This document shows positions 1-13,600 of a stretch of DNA of 64,000 nt, piece after piece (the first letter of the stretch is position 1; each line of letters opens with the position of its first letter). The DNA is from Thunnus maccoyii (lineage: Eukaryota; Chordata; Actinopteri; Scombriformes; Scombridae). The position numbers were made by a program, and so were the translations under genes. Location: contig NC_056540.1 in the NCBI RefSeq assembly GCF_910596095.1, forward strand, positions 22,666,001-22,730,000, read 5' to 3'. The notes under the pieces are model-generated. The model made no database searches, was not told where the DNA came from, and was given only the letters and a program-made list of their open reading frames with translations.

Positions 1-1698
1 TATTTCCCCAAAACATGAAGATCAGAGCCATTGAATTTGTTATGGTCAGAGAATGATACTAGGATTATTTTATGCTTATTCTGAAAGGCTACTGCTAAAT
101 AAGTCAATAAATATACACAGAATGAACACTTTATGGTATGTTCATAATTACTTTTAATTTACTTTGAAAATGAGCAGCACTTTTTATTAAATTAGATTAA
201 GATGTGCATTTTGTATCTCAATACAGACTGCTTTGCTGGTATAATTGCCATAATGACATAAAAATAGTTAGTTTTGCCTTTAAATATATCTAGACTTTGA
301 TTTATAAGATAAATGTGAGGCATGCAACCATGATACACAAAAAGATAAGTCTATTTGGGTCTACTTCCTCCAGCTTAAGTGAAGAAAATATTAAAAAACA
401 TGAGTTCAACTTGGTCTGACCTGGTCCGAGCAGGCGGATGGCAAACAAATCCCACTCATACATGACCTCTTGACTGTGATTGCCACAGATTGCGAAGCCG
501 CTAATCACTCAACCCCTACTGCACCTTTCTGCCCACTTAGGCACACTGTAGGTCACCAAAGTACTAAATGGGTGCAGGCATGAAATGAATGAAAATGTCA
601 AGTGACATATATAGGACAGGGTCTTTAAAGTCTGTTTGTTTAATGACATACCACACAGATGGGAAATTTACAGATGGCTTACGAAACCATGGCATAGGAT
701 GACACCTTTTTTAGCCCCTGCTTGCATGTCACATGACTTTCCATTTCATTTTTCATTTCATTTTCAGTAAACTTTTCAGGCTGTCTTTTGGGAATTATGT
801 TTCACTGTAAAAACAACAACAACAACAACAAAAAAACACACAATAAATCTACTATAATATTTATATTTCACTGGATTTCACTGTGTTTGCTTTACTGAAA
901 GTGACACTGGAAATAGGGAGAGACATGCAACACAAGCAATCCGTTGTACTCAGTCTCACAGTATTGCAAATACTTCTAATTACCACCTCATTCCACTGAT
1001 TTACTACATCCACTAGATTTGCTTACTAACCATGTTCTGCAATTATGGATCAAACATCTTTGTTTGCTCTAAACACACGATACAGTTTAGTTACTGTTGA
1101 AAGAGTCAATCACAGGAGTATTTGTAGTTGGTTCTTCAGCTTGTGAAAAAGATATTGTGTCATCATAACACAGTAGCAAATGGGTGCCTGTGTGTATGCT
1201 GCTGGCGGCTCTTGTCTTGCTTCTGGGCGATGCATTACAGCAGGTAATTACACAGCTTTTCTCTAGACAGACTCCCAAATAGCTCTCTGTCTTGCTCTCT
1301 CTCTCTCTCTCTTCTCTGAGGATTCTTGAAGGCTTAATGCATCAACACCACAACAAATAAAAGTAGAGATGCCTACACCAATTACTTTGCTATTACTGTG
1401 CTACGACGAGTAATCAAATGGCAGAGTAACTCAATATGTTTTCCAATCTACTGTGTTTGTAGGAAAAGTCTTTTTTTTTCTATTTTCCAAGGTTATTGCA
1501 TGGATGTCATACAGACATCTTTTTCATAATTTATCTCACACAGAGCAGTTTAGTACTGATCATTTATTTCACTGTTCTTTTGATCTTTTAACCTATCATT
1601 TGTCCTTTTGTTATGGTGTCTTTTCCTTGAGTCCTTTCGTGCCTTTTGCTGTCCCCTGTGGCTCTTCTTCTCTCTTTCAATCTGTTTTTCTATCTCAG
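1..1698. other. glra4 upstream intron sequence
   Basis: This stretch precedes the first recognisable glra4 exon. I looked for the preceding ligand-binding-domain exon, which in other glycine receptors ends with a tyrosine-serine-isoleucine run just before the Cys-loop exon, and did not find it, so it presumably lies upstream of the window. The open frames here are short and resemble no family I know. A short CT repeat is present at about 1295-1312. I see nothing else supportable. Confidence 0.6.
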
Positions 1699-4600
1699 GC
1701 TGACTCTTACCCTGTCCTGCCCTATGGACTTGAAGAATTTCCCAATGGACATTCAGACCTGTACCATGCAGCTTGAAAGCTGTGAGTCTTCTTTTCTTCC
1801 TCCTCCTTTTGTCTCATTCTCCTGCGTTTATCTCCCTTTGTTCCCTATTTTCTACCTTTTTTCCCAGCTTGTAAAGTGTCCAACCATGCTATATTCAAAG
1901 AGATAGGAGCTGTATCTAACATAACTACAGTATAAATGTGTCTAATTATTGAGGTTATATTCACAAAGTCCTTTATGGAAAACAATTCCCTGCTGATTTT
2001 CTAGTTGCATCGCTTGTGTTCATGGCTATTTATTAATCTTATAGGCAATGTCCTTCATGTTTTGTGGTGCTACAGAAAGAAAAATCACAATTATTTACCA
2101 TTCTTTACTTGTTCACATCTACAAAACATAAATTTAAACTGGAGAGTTGAAGAAATATACAAAACGCTTAAGCCACTTTAAAATGGTCTTTCTTATTACA
2201 CTGATAAAACGAAGGGGAGGAATAATAGTCTCCCCTTTCAGCCTCCCCTTGCCTTTAGCAGAGATAGTATCTGCCCTCGTGAAACCAATTTCCAGGATAT
2301 AAATAATAAAACTTTAATTTTGTGTCCCTTTTATTATATGTGACCCACCCCCTGTGCCTAGAGGTGACCTAATTTCCAGTCATAGGGACAAAAGAACTTA
2401 AGTCTAGCAAAGGGGGAAACAGAAGGAGCACTCCTGCCACGGAGTCACCGCTCCTTTAGAGCAGCATTTCTCACAAAACAATAAGTCAAGCTGAATACTG
2501 GTATATCTACCTACCTTCTTATATAATTCAATAAGAAAGGAGGTATTGGTTTGTTTAATAATAAAATAATAATAATAAATTTAATTTGTACCGCACTTTT
2601 CATTCATAATGAAACTCAAAATGCTGCAGTATTAATAACATAGAACACACAACATAAAGAAAATAGTAATAAGAGTTAAGATGAAAAAACCTTCCCGAAT
2701 AGAAATGTTTTTAGGCCTTTTTTAAAAAAGTCTAGGGTCTGTGCTGCCCTTACATGGTCAGGAAGGCTGTTCCACAAGCGTGGTGCAGCAGAGCAGAAGG
2801 CTCGATCCCCCGTGGTGCAGAGCTTAGTACTGGGGGCCCAGAGGAGCAAGCTGCTGGCAGATCTGGAGGTTTGTGGTATGATCAGTTCCTGTAAGTAGGG
2901 AGGCACATGTCTATTGATGGATTTGTATGTGAGTAGCAGGACTTTGTAGTCAGTCCTGAAGGAGGCAGGGAGCCAGTGCAGTGAATCCAGAATTGGTATT
3001 ATATGTTTGTGTTTTCACACTCTCATCAGGATCCTGGCCATGCTGTTCTAAATGTACTGGAGCTTCTAGATGCTCCTGCCAGGGATCCCTGCAAAGAGCG
3101 CATTGCAATAGTCCAGTCTTGAGGAGATAAAGGCATGGACAAGTATCTCTGCTTCTGACAGAGAGGGGCGGAGTTTAGAGATGTTTTTGAGATGGTAGAA
3201 AGAGGTTTTGCATATGGTCATCAAAAGTCAGCTGAGGGTCAAACCTGCCAGATTTGTGACTGAGGAGGAAAGGGGGATGTCCTGGCCGTCAAAGGTAAGA
3301 TGAGGTATGGGACATGACTGAATCTGGTGTGGAGTGCCAATAAAGAGAGCTTCAGTTTTGCTGCTGTTTAACTGGAGGAAATTTGTATTCATCCAGGCCT
3401 TTATCTCCTCAAGACAGAGACGGAGAAGGGCTTGGGGCAGTTTTGATGTACAGCAGGGTATCATCAGCATAGCAATGAAAAGACATCCCGTGTCTGCTGA
3501 TGACACGGCCAAGGGGGAGCATGTAGAGGTTAAACAGGATAGGGCCGAGAACAGATACTTGCGGATACACCACAGGTGACAGGGAGAGATCAAGACTTGC
3601 ATCCTCCCAGTGGGACATACTCAGTTCAGGACTGAAATCACTTAAGTTCAGAGTCTCACAGTCTAATGGTGGTGTGGAGGCAGTCTAAGAGGATAATGAG
3701 ATCCACAGTGTCAAATGCAGCACTCAGTTCAAGGAGAATCAGGAGAGAAGGGGACCCTGCATCAGCTGCCTTCAGCAGGTCCCTCACAACCCTGAGCAGA
3801 GCTGTGTGCTGAATGAAAACCTAACTGAAATTTTTCAGTTGTGTTTAAGGTGGCCCCAAAGCTCAGAAGCAACCACTTTCTCCAACACCTTGGACAGAAG
3901 AGGGAGGTTGGAGATAGGTCTGTAGCTGGCAAGAACTTCTGGGTGCAGGGTGGGCTTCTTGAGGAGGGGGCAAATGACTGCAACCTTGAGGGCAGATGGA
4001 AAACTACCAGTTTGAAGGAAGAGGTTAACAGTTTTGGGGAATGAGGGGGCTGACAATGGGGCTGTGGGAATCAGCTCCAGTGCTCAAGTACAGGGTTTCA
4101 TCTTTCTGAGGATTTCCTCAATGTGGCTCTGCCTGAGGCCAGTAAAATGGAATGTAAATGGAAATGTAGAGATGGCAAGCTCCCAGACAGAAGACTAGTT
4201 ACTTCTTCTTTGTACAGGAAGCAGCATGATTTATTTCTGCAAATTAACCTAGGGACAAACAGATAAAAAAAATCCAATACAGTTTGTGCAGAATGTACAT
4301 TCAGCCAGCATAAGAACAAAAATATTAAGACATTTTACCCTTTAGTTGTGTGGGGAGAGGGGACATTCAGGCCAACAGATGTTTGCTGAAGGCAGCTGTG
4401 TGTAGGTGTATATGCATTTGTTCCTGGGTATCATGTCACATTGCCATTAGAGGAGACGTAATCATTTCTGATTAAAGGCCTAGTGAGGATACTTGGCCTT
4501 GTGTTGACAAGTGCTTGTACACCACCCAAGGGTGTGATCACCTTGGCTAGAGCTGAAAGTTAGGAGGACATTATAGGTTTTACTGCCATTAATGTAGCAG

Positions 4601-7600
4601 TGGCAACACAGTCTGTTCAACGTGAGGAAGAGAGAGAGAGGTGGGTGCTGAAAAAAGGAGAGTTATCTTTCAGGTTTGTGAGAGCTAGGCCAATCATCTT
4701 TTCTGGCCTTTCATGCTACAGGCTTATATAGATATATAAATAGAACCAACCATAAGATTCTGCCTTATTCTGACACATCAAAGCCCTATATATGCAGCTT
4801 ATACCACTTTGCTTTGCCTTGAGCCATTAGTGCCCAGTAACCTCAAATCCACTTTGTAACTTACACTATAAGTGAAAAGCAAGACTAAGACAGCAAATCA
4901 GAACGCATTACCATAGCTGCATTAAGATAGTGGCTTTCATTAGGTGAATGGCTTTTTAACATGAAAACGGAGATGGTATGTGACTAACAGTCATTGCTCC
5001 ATCTTTCCAAGATATTCCAGACATTCTGCCTCATGAATATCACTTTTATTGCACCTTGAATGCTATGTCAATTATGTTTTGAGGCCTCTTACTGTAGCTG
5101 TAGCTGGCGGAAGAAGAGAATACCATTTCATTATCTTAGGAAAGCATTGGCATTCCCCTTGCTTGTTATAGGAGGATGTTTGAATGAAAGTGAATTCTCC
5201 TCATGAACAAGATAAGTGTATTTTAGCGGTGTTGTTTTTCAGGCGGGCAGTACGGCTAGGGTATAACATCTTGAATAATTGATGTCTTTGTAACTCAGGC
5301 CCTAAAGGGTCCCAGTAGGCATCAGTATATTTCAGATGTGTGAGGAATTCTGCGTTGTTGTTGCATGTGGCATGCATTTTTAATGTACCTATAATCTGGC
5401 AGCTGTGAGACAGAGTACAACCCTCAAAAAAGATCATGCAAACAGTGTATGTGTGAACAAAATAATTATTGACTTATCCTTTACTAAACTGCATATTCAC
5501 TTAAAAAATAATCTCATGTACATATTCCATTATGTTACAATGTATACATTCTTACTGGTGCGGCCACATGCATGGCGGAGGGTACTGGAAAGATTACATA
5601 TATTAATCAGCTCAGTGTGTGTAAGCACATACAGTATCTCTCACTGTCACAGGCAGATATGCTCCTCATGTCCCCCTATTATTCTGTAACCTTCAAGCAA
5701 TCGCGACAACACTACTGTAGCAGTGGTGTGTGTGTGTATGTGACCTTTACTGTGACAAACAAGATGGCAGAGGGTAGCTGGTAGCTGGACAGATGGGCAG
5801 AAGGACATTACATCACCACAATCTTCCAAGTTTCATTTTCCCCCTCTCTGAGTCTCATTAGCCAAGGTTTCGGATATTTCTGACTCAAAGATTATATACT
5901 TGTGGTAACAAGATCCCAGACAAAAAATGAGGTTAAGCAGGAGGAAGGGGAGGGGGATCTCTGCAGTAATGATGACAAGAATAAGAATATTTAACAGCTT
6001 GTGCAGTGGTGTACTTGAATTTATCCAATAATTTGAAATTAACAGTAAACAGCCTTGTGTCTTTGAAATGCATGTAGTAAATACAAAGTAACAAGAAATG
6101 TTAAATGCAGTCTCCCTCTCATATTCAGTAACCAATACATCTGGAGCTGGTTGCACCAGCTGTTTATAAGTTCAAACTAAGCCTAGTTATAACGCAAGAG
6201 TTCACATATTGGAGATTTACACGTCACTAGAGATGGATTGTTAAAATATTTACACCTACTAACCTACTAACTGCCAGTAGTTAAAAGTGGTAATATAATG
6301 ATAAGGTTGACATATCTGACCAGAGACTTCACATATCACAGAAAAGAAAAACACACTAAACCTCATATTACAAAATTTTATGCCAATTAAGTTAGACAAA
6401 ATTACCAAATAACAACGTTAGCTTAGCATAATAGGATATTTCCCTCTCTCTGTAAACTGCATAAGTAGCTACTGCTAATTCTTAAGCACACATATTTCTC
6501 CAGGTATGGAAATAGAAATAAAACAAAGTCAGACCTACATTCACAAAGGATTGACAGTGAAGTTTATTTTTATCTTTTTGCCCATAAAACTCTTATTTTT
6601 GGAGTGCTGAGGTATCTCGTGACACGTTTTGTCATAATGCAGTGGTGATAAGCAATTTTTACAAGGTTTTATGAGTGTTTGACACGTCTGAGATATGTGA
6701 TATTGGTAGCATCTCATTCCCTTCTTTCACAAGTGGATATCATTTTGAAAATGAAGGATCCAGTAGTGAAATGCATGTCAAAACAGTGAGACACATCATA
6801 TGCCAAAATGTGTCTGCAATAATATGCGAGAAGCATGGAAAGATGAGCAAACAGCGGAAAAATTCATATTCTAATCCATTCAAAATAACGTGAGATGAAG
6901 TAAAAGAAGGTTGACACATTTCTTATTATTTCTCTTCATTTAAATACCCTCTCCCATCTCTATATCTCCACTGTTCTCTTTTCACAGTTGGTTACACCAT
7001 GAATGACTTGATCTTTGAGTGGCTGTCTGAGAACCCCGTTCAGGTGGCTGATGATCTCACCCTCCCCCAGTTTGTGCTGAAAGAGGAGAAGGATTTGGGC
7101 TACTGCACTAAATATTACAACACAGGTACATAATGAATTCATTTTTAAGTGTTGAATTTGCTTAAATTCTGAACTGAAACTGAGTGATTCGACTGATTTC
7201 TTCTCCAGAGGCATGTAAAATTAGTTATGTATGACTGTGTGACAGTCATTTGAAAAATACATTAATCTTTGTGGGGAATTATCCTACAAATTGCTGCTTC
7301 TTTTACCAAATTGTAATGTCACTACATTTTACTCTGCTAAACAGTGTAATTCTAAAAAACCAAAAACATGTACTATTTCATGTGCCTGCAGGTAAATTCA
7401 CCTGCATTGAGGTGAAGTTTCACCTGGAACGTCAAATGGGCTACTACTTGATCCAGATGTACATCCCTTCCCTCCTCATCGTCATTCTCTCATGGGTGTC
7501 TTTCTGGATAAACATGGACGCTGCACCAGCCAGAGTGGGCCTGGGCATCACCACTGTCCTGACGATGACCACGCAGAGCTCTGGTTCCAGAGCCTCACTG

Positions 7601-10600
7601 CCCAAGGTGAGTCTGGAGACTAGTGACTGACCAAAATGTGTGATAGTTTGTACAAAGTGGCAGGTGGACAGAGATACAGGGGATGACTGCAAAAATTTTG
7701 AACTCCTGCATGTTTTTAATGTAGAACCTGATGTTTAAAAAACCTGATGTCAAGCTCTTTCTGACATGTCTTGCTTATGTCTAGAAATCAATGGAGCACA
7801 GACAAACAAAGGTTTATTGCTACTGAGCTTGAAATATTGGTTACCGAAACCAATGAACATATTTTTAACTGTAATCATACTCTTCTTCCTGCAAGTAGTA
7901 AGTATGTGTGAGAGGAAATAGCATTACATGTTATCAGCTCAACACAAGTGTCAGGGATTAAATTAAAAAAAAATCTAATAACTATGGCCAAAAAAAGAAA
8001 CTTCTCTGACATTTTGCTCTGACATATCCCCCTAAAAGTAATAGATGATTTAGAAATAGTATTTCCTTTCATACTTTATATTTCCAGCTGACAAGGCTAA
8101 CTCAAATGCTCCATGAAACAAGTGTCAGTGCATCAAAGTCTGAGCACCAGAAAGGATATACGGGTCATGCCCTCCAAATTCTGGCAAAAGAGATGTTTAA
8201 AAGAGAAGCTCTGGAATGCGACAACCTGTTAGGGCATATTCGGTCATGAAATGCTGACTTTGCATGAGACTGATTTAGGACAAAGCTAATTAGTGAGGAC
8301 ACTTGCATGTGAAAGACGTGCAGGGCAGGGCACAAAGTGTACCTGGGGAGAAAACACAGTCAGAGGAGAGACAGAGACTCTATTATATCATCACAAACGC
8401 AAATACTTGTTTTGGATTGACCAGCGGATGTCCAATAAAAATGTGTTTTAGGATACCTTGATGATAGTTCTGGTCAACTGCCGTTCCAAATCAGTGCGCA
8501 AGGTATATTAGACGGCAGGTAACCATAGCAACAGTACCGCTGCCTCGTGCTTTGTTACCAGTTAACTCTCACTGATTGATTTATATGGGGAGACAGTGCA
8601 TTTTTTGGTGCATGTGGACCCTCCAAAAATCCCTGAAAAGCCAAAAATCAACAATGAATTGATCCTATTAACAAGTATTGATGTGTAACCGAAACACATC
8701 CATGATCCACTCTGTTGCTCTGGGTTACATGCTGCCTCATTACAATTAACATAGACACTGAAGTCTTTTATGACCTACTCACGTATACAGTACACCAGTA
8801 TATCAAATGTGTATTAATGTGCAACTGAAAACAGCTCCCAACTACATTTACTATATTTAAGAGTATAACTCTTTTCTTGGTCTTCAATCATGTAGCCATG
8901 ATGATAAAAGCTTTTTAACTTTTGTACTTTATTGAAGTAGTATGTCTTGAATTTTGTGGGAAAGCCATTCTCTTTCTTTTAGACTGCATTTTGTGTTAAG
9001 CAACCAGTCAAAAGTCAAAATATAAGCCTGTCCTGCTTCACAGTACATAAATACTGCTTGTGTGCAAAATTGAATGCAATCCAACACTGTCCTACCGCAC
9101 GATAAACTGTTTTAAATAGTGAGGGTATATTGAAATGTATACATTCAAAATAAACTGCAGCCAATGTTGCTGTCTTCTTATGATGGGAGAGGGCCAATTA
9201 AGAGTTTCATACACTGTACAATGATGAGTTATGAAAGGACAGCCAAGAACAAATCTGCATAGTCTGTTATAAACTACACTGAGAGGAAGAAGATTAGTTT
9301 TGGATGCAGTCTGGTATACAACATCAGCATAATCCAATATTGGTAAAATGAGTTGTGATGATTAAAACATGGCTGAGGTGATTCCAGTGCACACAAGGGG
9401 GGTAAGATTTTGTACTCTGATGGCGTGTCATTTCCTGTTTTTAGTTTTGTTTTTCACTTCTCTGTATGTATCTGTAACAGTCAACAAACTGCTGCTCAAT
9501 TGAGTGAAATTTCCACACAACGCTTTGCTCACTGGGCGTTGCTGATGTGCTGTGACATATCCTCTCTCATGAACAACTTGGCCAGGGCTCACCCCAAGTC
9601 TTGGCCGTGACCTGTCTCATGGCTATGTGTCAACTGCCCACATCCCACTGACTCATTACAATTCTAGGCCACCCTAAAGATGTGTGTCATTACATGCCAG
9701 TGCTGAGGAATGGGTAGATTGTGAACAACCCACAGATTATCCATCAGCCTCATTGATTGGCTATTGATGACTCTGTGACCTTGTCTGTTCACAGGTGTCC
9801 TATGTGAAGGCGATCGACATTTGGATGGCGGTGTGCCTTCTGTTTGTGTTCGCTGCCCTGCTGGAGTACGCGGCAGTTAACTTTGTCTCAAGGCAACACA
9901 AGGAGTTCATCAGGCTGAGGAAAAAGCAGCGGCAGCAAAGAATAGTGAGTATAAATCACACGCACACATACATATTCACAGGCTAAAGCATGTGTCCACA
10001 AGATAAAACACACATACACACTGACATATTGTGTCACACATTGTAGCAGTTTCTAAAAAGTAAGCACCAGGAACACACACACACATACACACACGTCCCT
10101 GTCAGCCCCTATAACATGACTTATGCCTCTTGTTATTGTGGGACGTTGTATATTCAGGAACTGACAACATCAACACGCTACAGCTGGCTGTCATACTACA
10201 TGAGGAAGATCTGCTCATTTCAGTTCAGCTTGTTTCCATGGCAAGCACTGACCTGTAAAGAACCTTTGTGATCCTTTCCCTCTGTCACTCCATTTGACAC
10301 AGAGCAACAGCCTTGCTACCAGCCCTGTGGCACTGGGATACCATAACCCTGCATTCACACTGCAACCACCCCGGTTGATACATTGGTGTATATTCTGACC
10401 TGTTGTGGGCAATGTGAGAGACTTTGACTGCCTTTTTCGCCACTGTTTTGAAAAGATTCCTTGTAATATTGATATATCTTTAAAGTTTTCTTCTGTACCA
10501 CATTCTAGTGAGTTTAAAATCTTAGTTAAATTAAATATTCATCACATATTCATGACTAAGCAAGCATTAATCGAAGTTAAAGTTTGGAAAGAAATATCCT

Positions 10601-13600
10601 GAGGTAGTTTTTATTAAGACTTATCACTCAAAAACTCAGCTATTCTGTTTCATCAGGACTGTGTGGGAGTGGTTTGATCAGATTTGATTGACTGTGTTGG
10701 CAACATAAGCCAACAACCCCGCAGCTGTCATCACTGTTTGATTCCAGTACTGCTAAATCCTGATCGGTGCACATGAAGTACATCACATAACCTTTTTCCA
10801 ACTGAGCACTGCCCACTTTAGAGCAGTGAGAAGAGCACAGACAAAACAGCACAGACAGAAATCTCATGTTAAATAACCAAAGGTATCCTAATTTTGACAG
10901 TGTCCATGCAAGACTGCATTACTGATAGCAAGAAGCTGATTGGGAGAATATGTTTTCAAGGCCTAAATAAAAGTTTAGTCTTAATACATAAACTTTACTC
11001 ATATTAATAAATAATGTTTTATAAATCAATAATACACCATTTGTAAGAACAGTGTGCCAGGTTATGACAAATATCTTTGCCTTTATCTCCTCCTCCAGCA
11101 TAACTTGCTTTGTTTTTTGTTATCTCTTGAAATGTATGATAAGAAACCTCAAATGGAGAGTTTGGCCACTGGCTTTCTGGAAGGAACCCCCCCCCCCCCC
11201 CCCCCCAAACACACACACACTATTCATGAATGACTTACTAACATTTAGAGCTGCAGACGTGATTGCATATTGTAGTGCGAGACCAATTACCTTTTATTAA
11301 TAACTTTCTCAGTTTCCAATAAGCCATTAAGTCTGCAGTTATGTAAACCACACATTATCAAAGGGTAACGGGTTTCTCATTTATGCAATCAAGTCTGCAG
11401 TTGTGAATGTTATGATGTTAATATTAAACAGATTTTCAGCTGTCCAGATTGTCTGTGTCTCTTTTCCATAATGTAACTGGTCAAAGTGTCCATCGGCAGC
11501 ATCTTCCTGATGAATTAAAGAGCAAATTAAAAAGACAAAGCAAGTTATGCTGAAAGAGGATAAACACCAGCTTATTAATAGCTTATCACTGTTCTATTAA
11601 TCCCTAATATACAATTTATTAATATCAGTGATCATTAGCTACAAATTATAAGTTCTTTGGCCCCCTTTCTTAAAATGTTGATGTCATTTGTCATCCAAAC
11701 ATACATCCCCTAAATTGGATGCATAAATGTTGAACTGGTATCATCAAGGCAAACAGCTTGTAAGTGGTCGAATAAAAGTGCTTACAGAGTGGCGCAAGAC
11801 CTTTTGTGACATAAAGAGGTTACTCTCAAGAGAAACAGATGGGACCATCTTGAATATCCCATTAAACAACTCACAGACTGGGCAGCATCCCATACTCATG
11901 GCAAAGTTCCCTGTGAAGGAAGAAGAGTCCAGCAGATTTACTGGGCAGTCTGCCCTCCTGCATCCAAAGAGGAGAGAGAAAATGATGGCCTTTAAGAGAG
12001 AAGGACTTCCCCCTGTCTACATCAGTTGCACAATTACTCCCACTGAGGAGTTTGAGGTCGCAAACTATCCATCTGAGAGGTATTGACACATGACCCGATG
12101 TTGTACCAGAGAGTGGTTGGGAATCTGATGAGTGTACAAATCCCAGACTGACCAGGCTTAATCAATACACTTTCCCAGCCTTGTGTTTGACTGAGAAAAC
12201 ACCAGAGATATCAAACAACTATAGTACAGTATGTCCACACACCCTTCAAAACTACAAAAATAAAGAAGCAGATCTGCGCTTCCATTTATAGTTTTTACAA
12301 AAATAACTTGAATTGGCTCCTTGAGGATTCTTTTAGTCTTCAAAGCCTGTTCCCTAAACTTACAGCTGCAGATGATGTCCTGTACTCACAATGCCACTTT
12401 AATTAAAAGCTGAAAACGTCCGCTTGAGTTTGTTGATTTGAAGTTTGTGTCTTTAATCACTTTATTTTTGGAATGGCACAGGTAGTTTTTTTTATTTAAA
12501 TGAAGCAGAAGGAATTCTTGTTCCCAGCAAAACATCCAAAAACAAATTATAAATGAAAGGCTGATGAATCTCTCTTACAAAAACTTTCAAATCAGACTCA
12601 CCTGTCGTCACTTGTTGTCTTGTTTTACATCAAACTATTAAATAAAAAGGAACAGTAACTACTATTTCAATTTGTCTACCTTCCTTTCCAATGGAGGTGT
12701 TTGCCAGTCAGCCTGGGAGTGTTGAGTCGCTGCGGAAAGCAAATGACATCCCTGGTAACAACTCAACCTACAGGAATCTGAATCAGCACTGCAGCGCCTG
12801 TGCCAGGGTAAAAACTGAACCCTGTGTCAACCCTGACCTTCAATCCCAATTTCTGTCCATGCCTCCAGCCTCCCAAATTGATTGTGTCATGCAACTTTCA
12901 CCTCAAACTTGAATTTTTCCTGGCATCTTTGGTTGTGGGTTGTGCTGGCCTCACCCTGTCACTATAGCCCTCCCTTTTTGACCTTCCTTATCCTAACATT
13001 TCTGATTTGGAGTGCTTTCCCCTTTTCCTAATGTATAACCTATTTTCAGGGATTATTTTATGCTTCGACATTTCTCCCTCTTGTGCTCTCCTTGTGGACA
13101 AATTTTTCTTTACTAAAGATACAGCAATATTTTAGTTTGTTTAAGAAATACTTTAACATTTTGGAAAATACACTTATTTGCTTTCTTGCAAAGCGTTGTG
13201 TGTACAGTATATGAAGCTGCAGCTAGCAGCCAATTAGCTTAGCTCAGCATGAAGACTGGTCTAGCCTGGCTCTTTCTGAAGATAACAAAATCCACCTACT
13301 AGCACCTCTAAAGCTCATTAATTAAGAAGTTATATCTCATTTGTTTGAATCATACAAAAGCCATAGTGTAAAAACAAAATGTGCTACCTTTGCATACAGC
13401 CAGGCTAGCCGTTTCCCCTTGTTCACAGTCTTAGTGCTAAGCTAAGCTAAGCTAATAGACAAGACTTTTATTAAACAGATAGATGGTATTGATCTTCTAA
13501 CCTAACTCAGCAAGAAAGCAAATAAGTGTATTTTCTCAAACTACTCCTTTACATTTTTCAGTTGTTTTTTTTTTAATTTTGAGCTATCAACCAAAACAGA

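Noticed and set aside
302..508. Possible exon encoding YEWDLFAIRLLGPGQ on the minus strand
   Set aside because: No acceptor/donor pair framing it and no matching family recalled; not the missing glra4 exon, which would be on the plus strand.
1453..1906. Long open frames across the glra4 Cys-loop exon
   Set aside because: Only 1699-1781 is exon; the rest is intron read through in frame.
11727..12086. 119-codon plus-strand open frame in the last glra4 intron
   Set aside because: No family resemblance and no repeat or splice evidence; consistent with chance.
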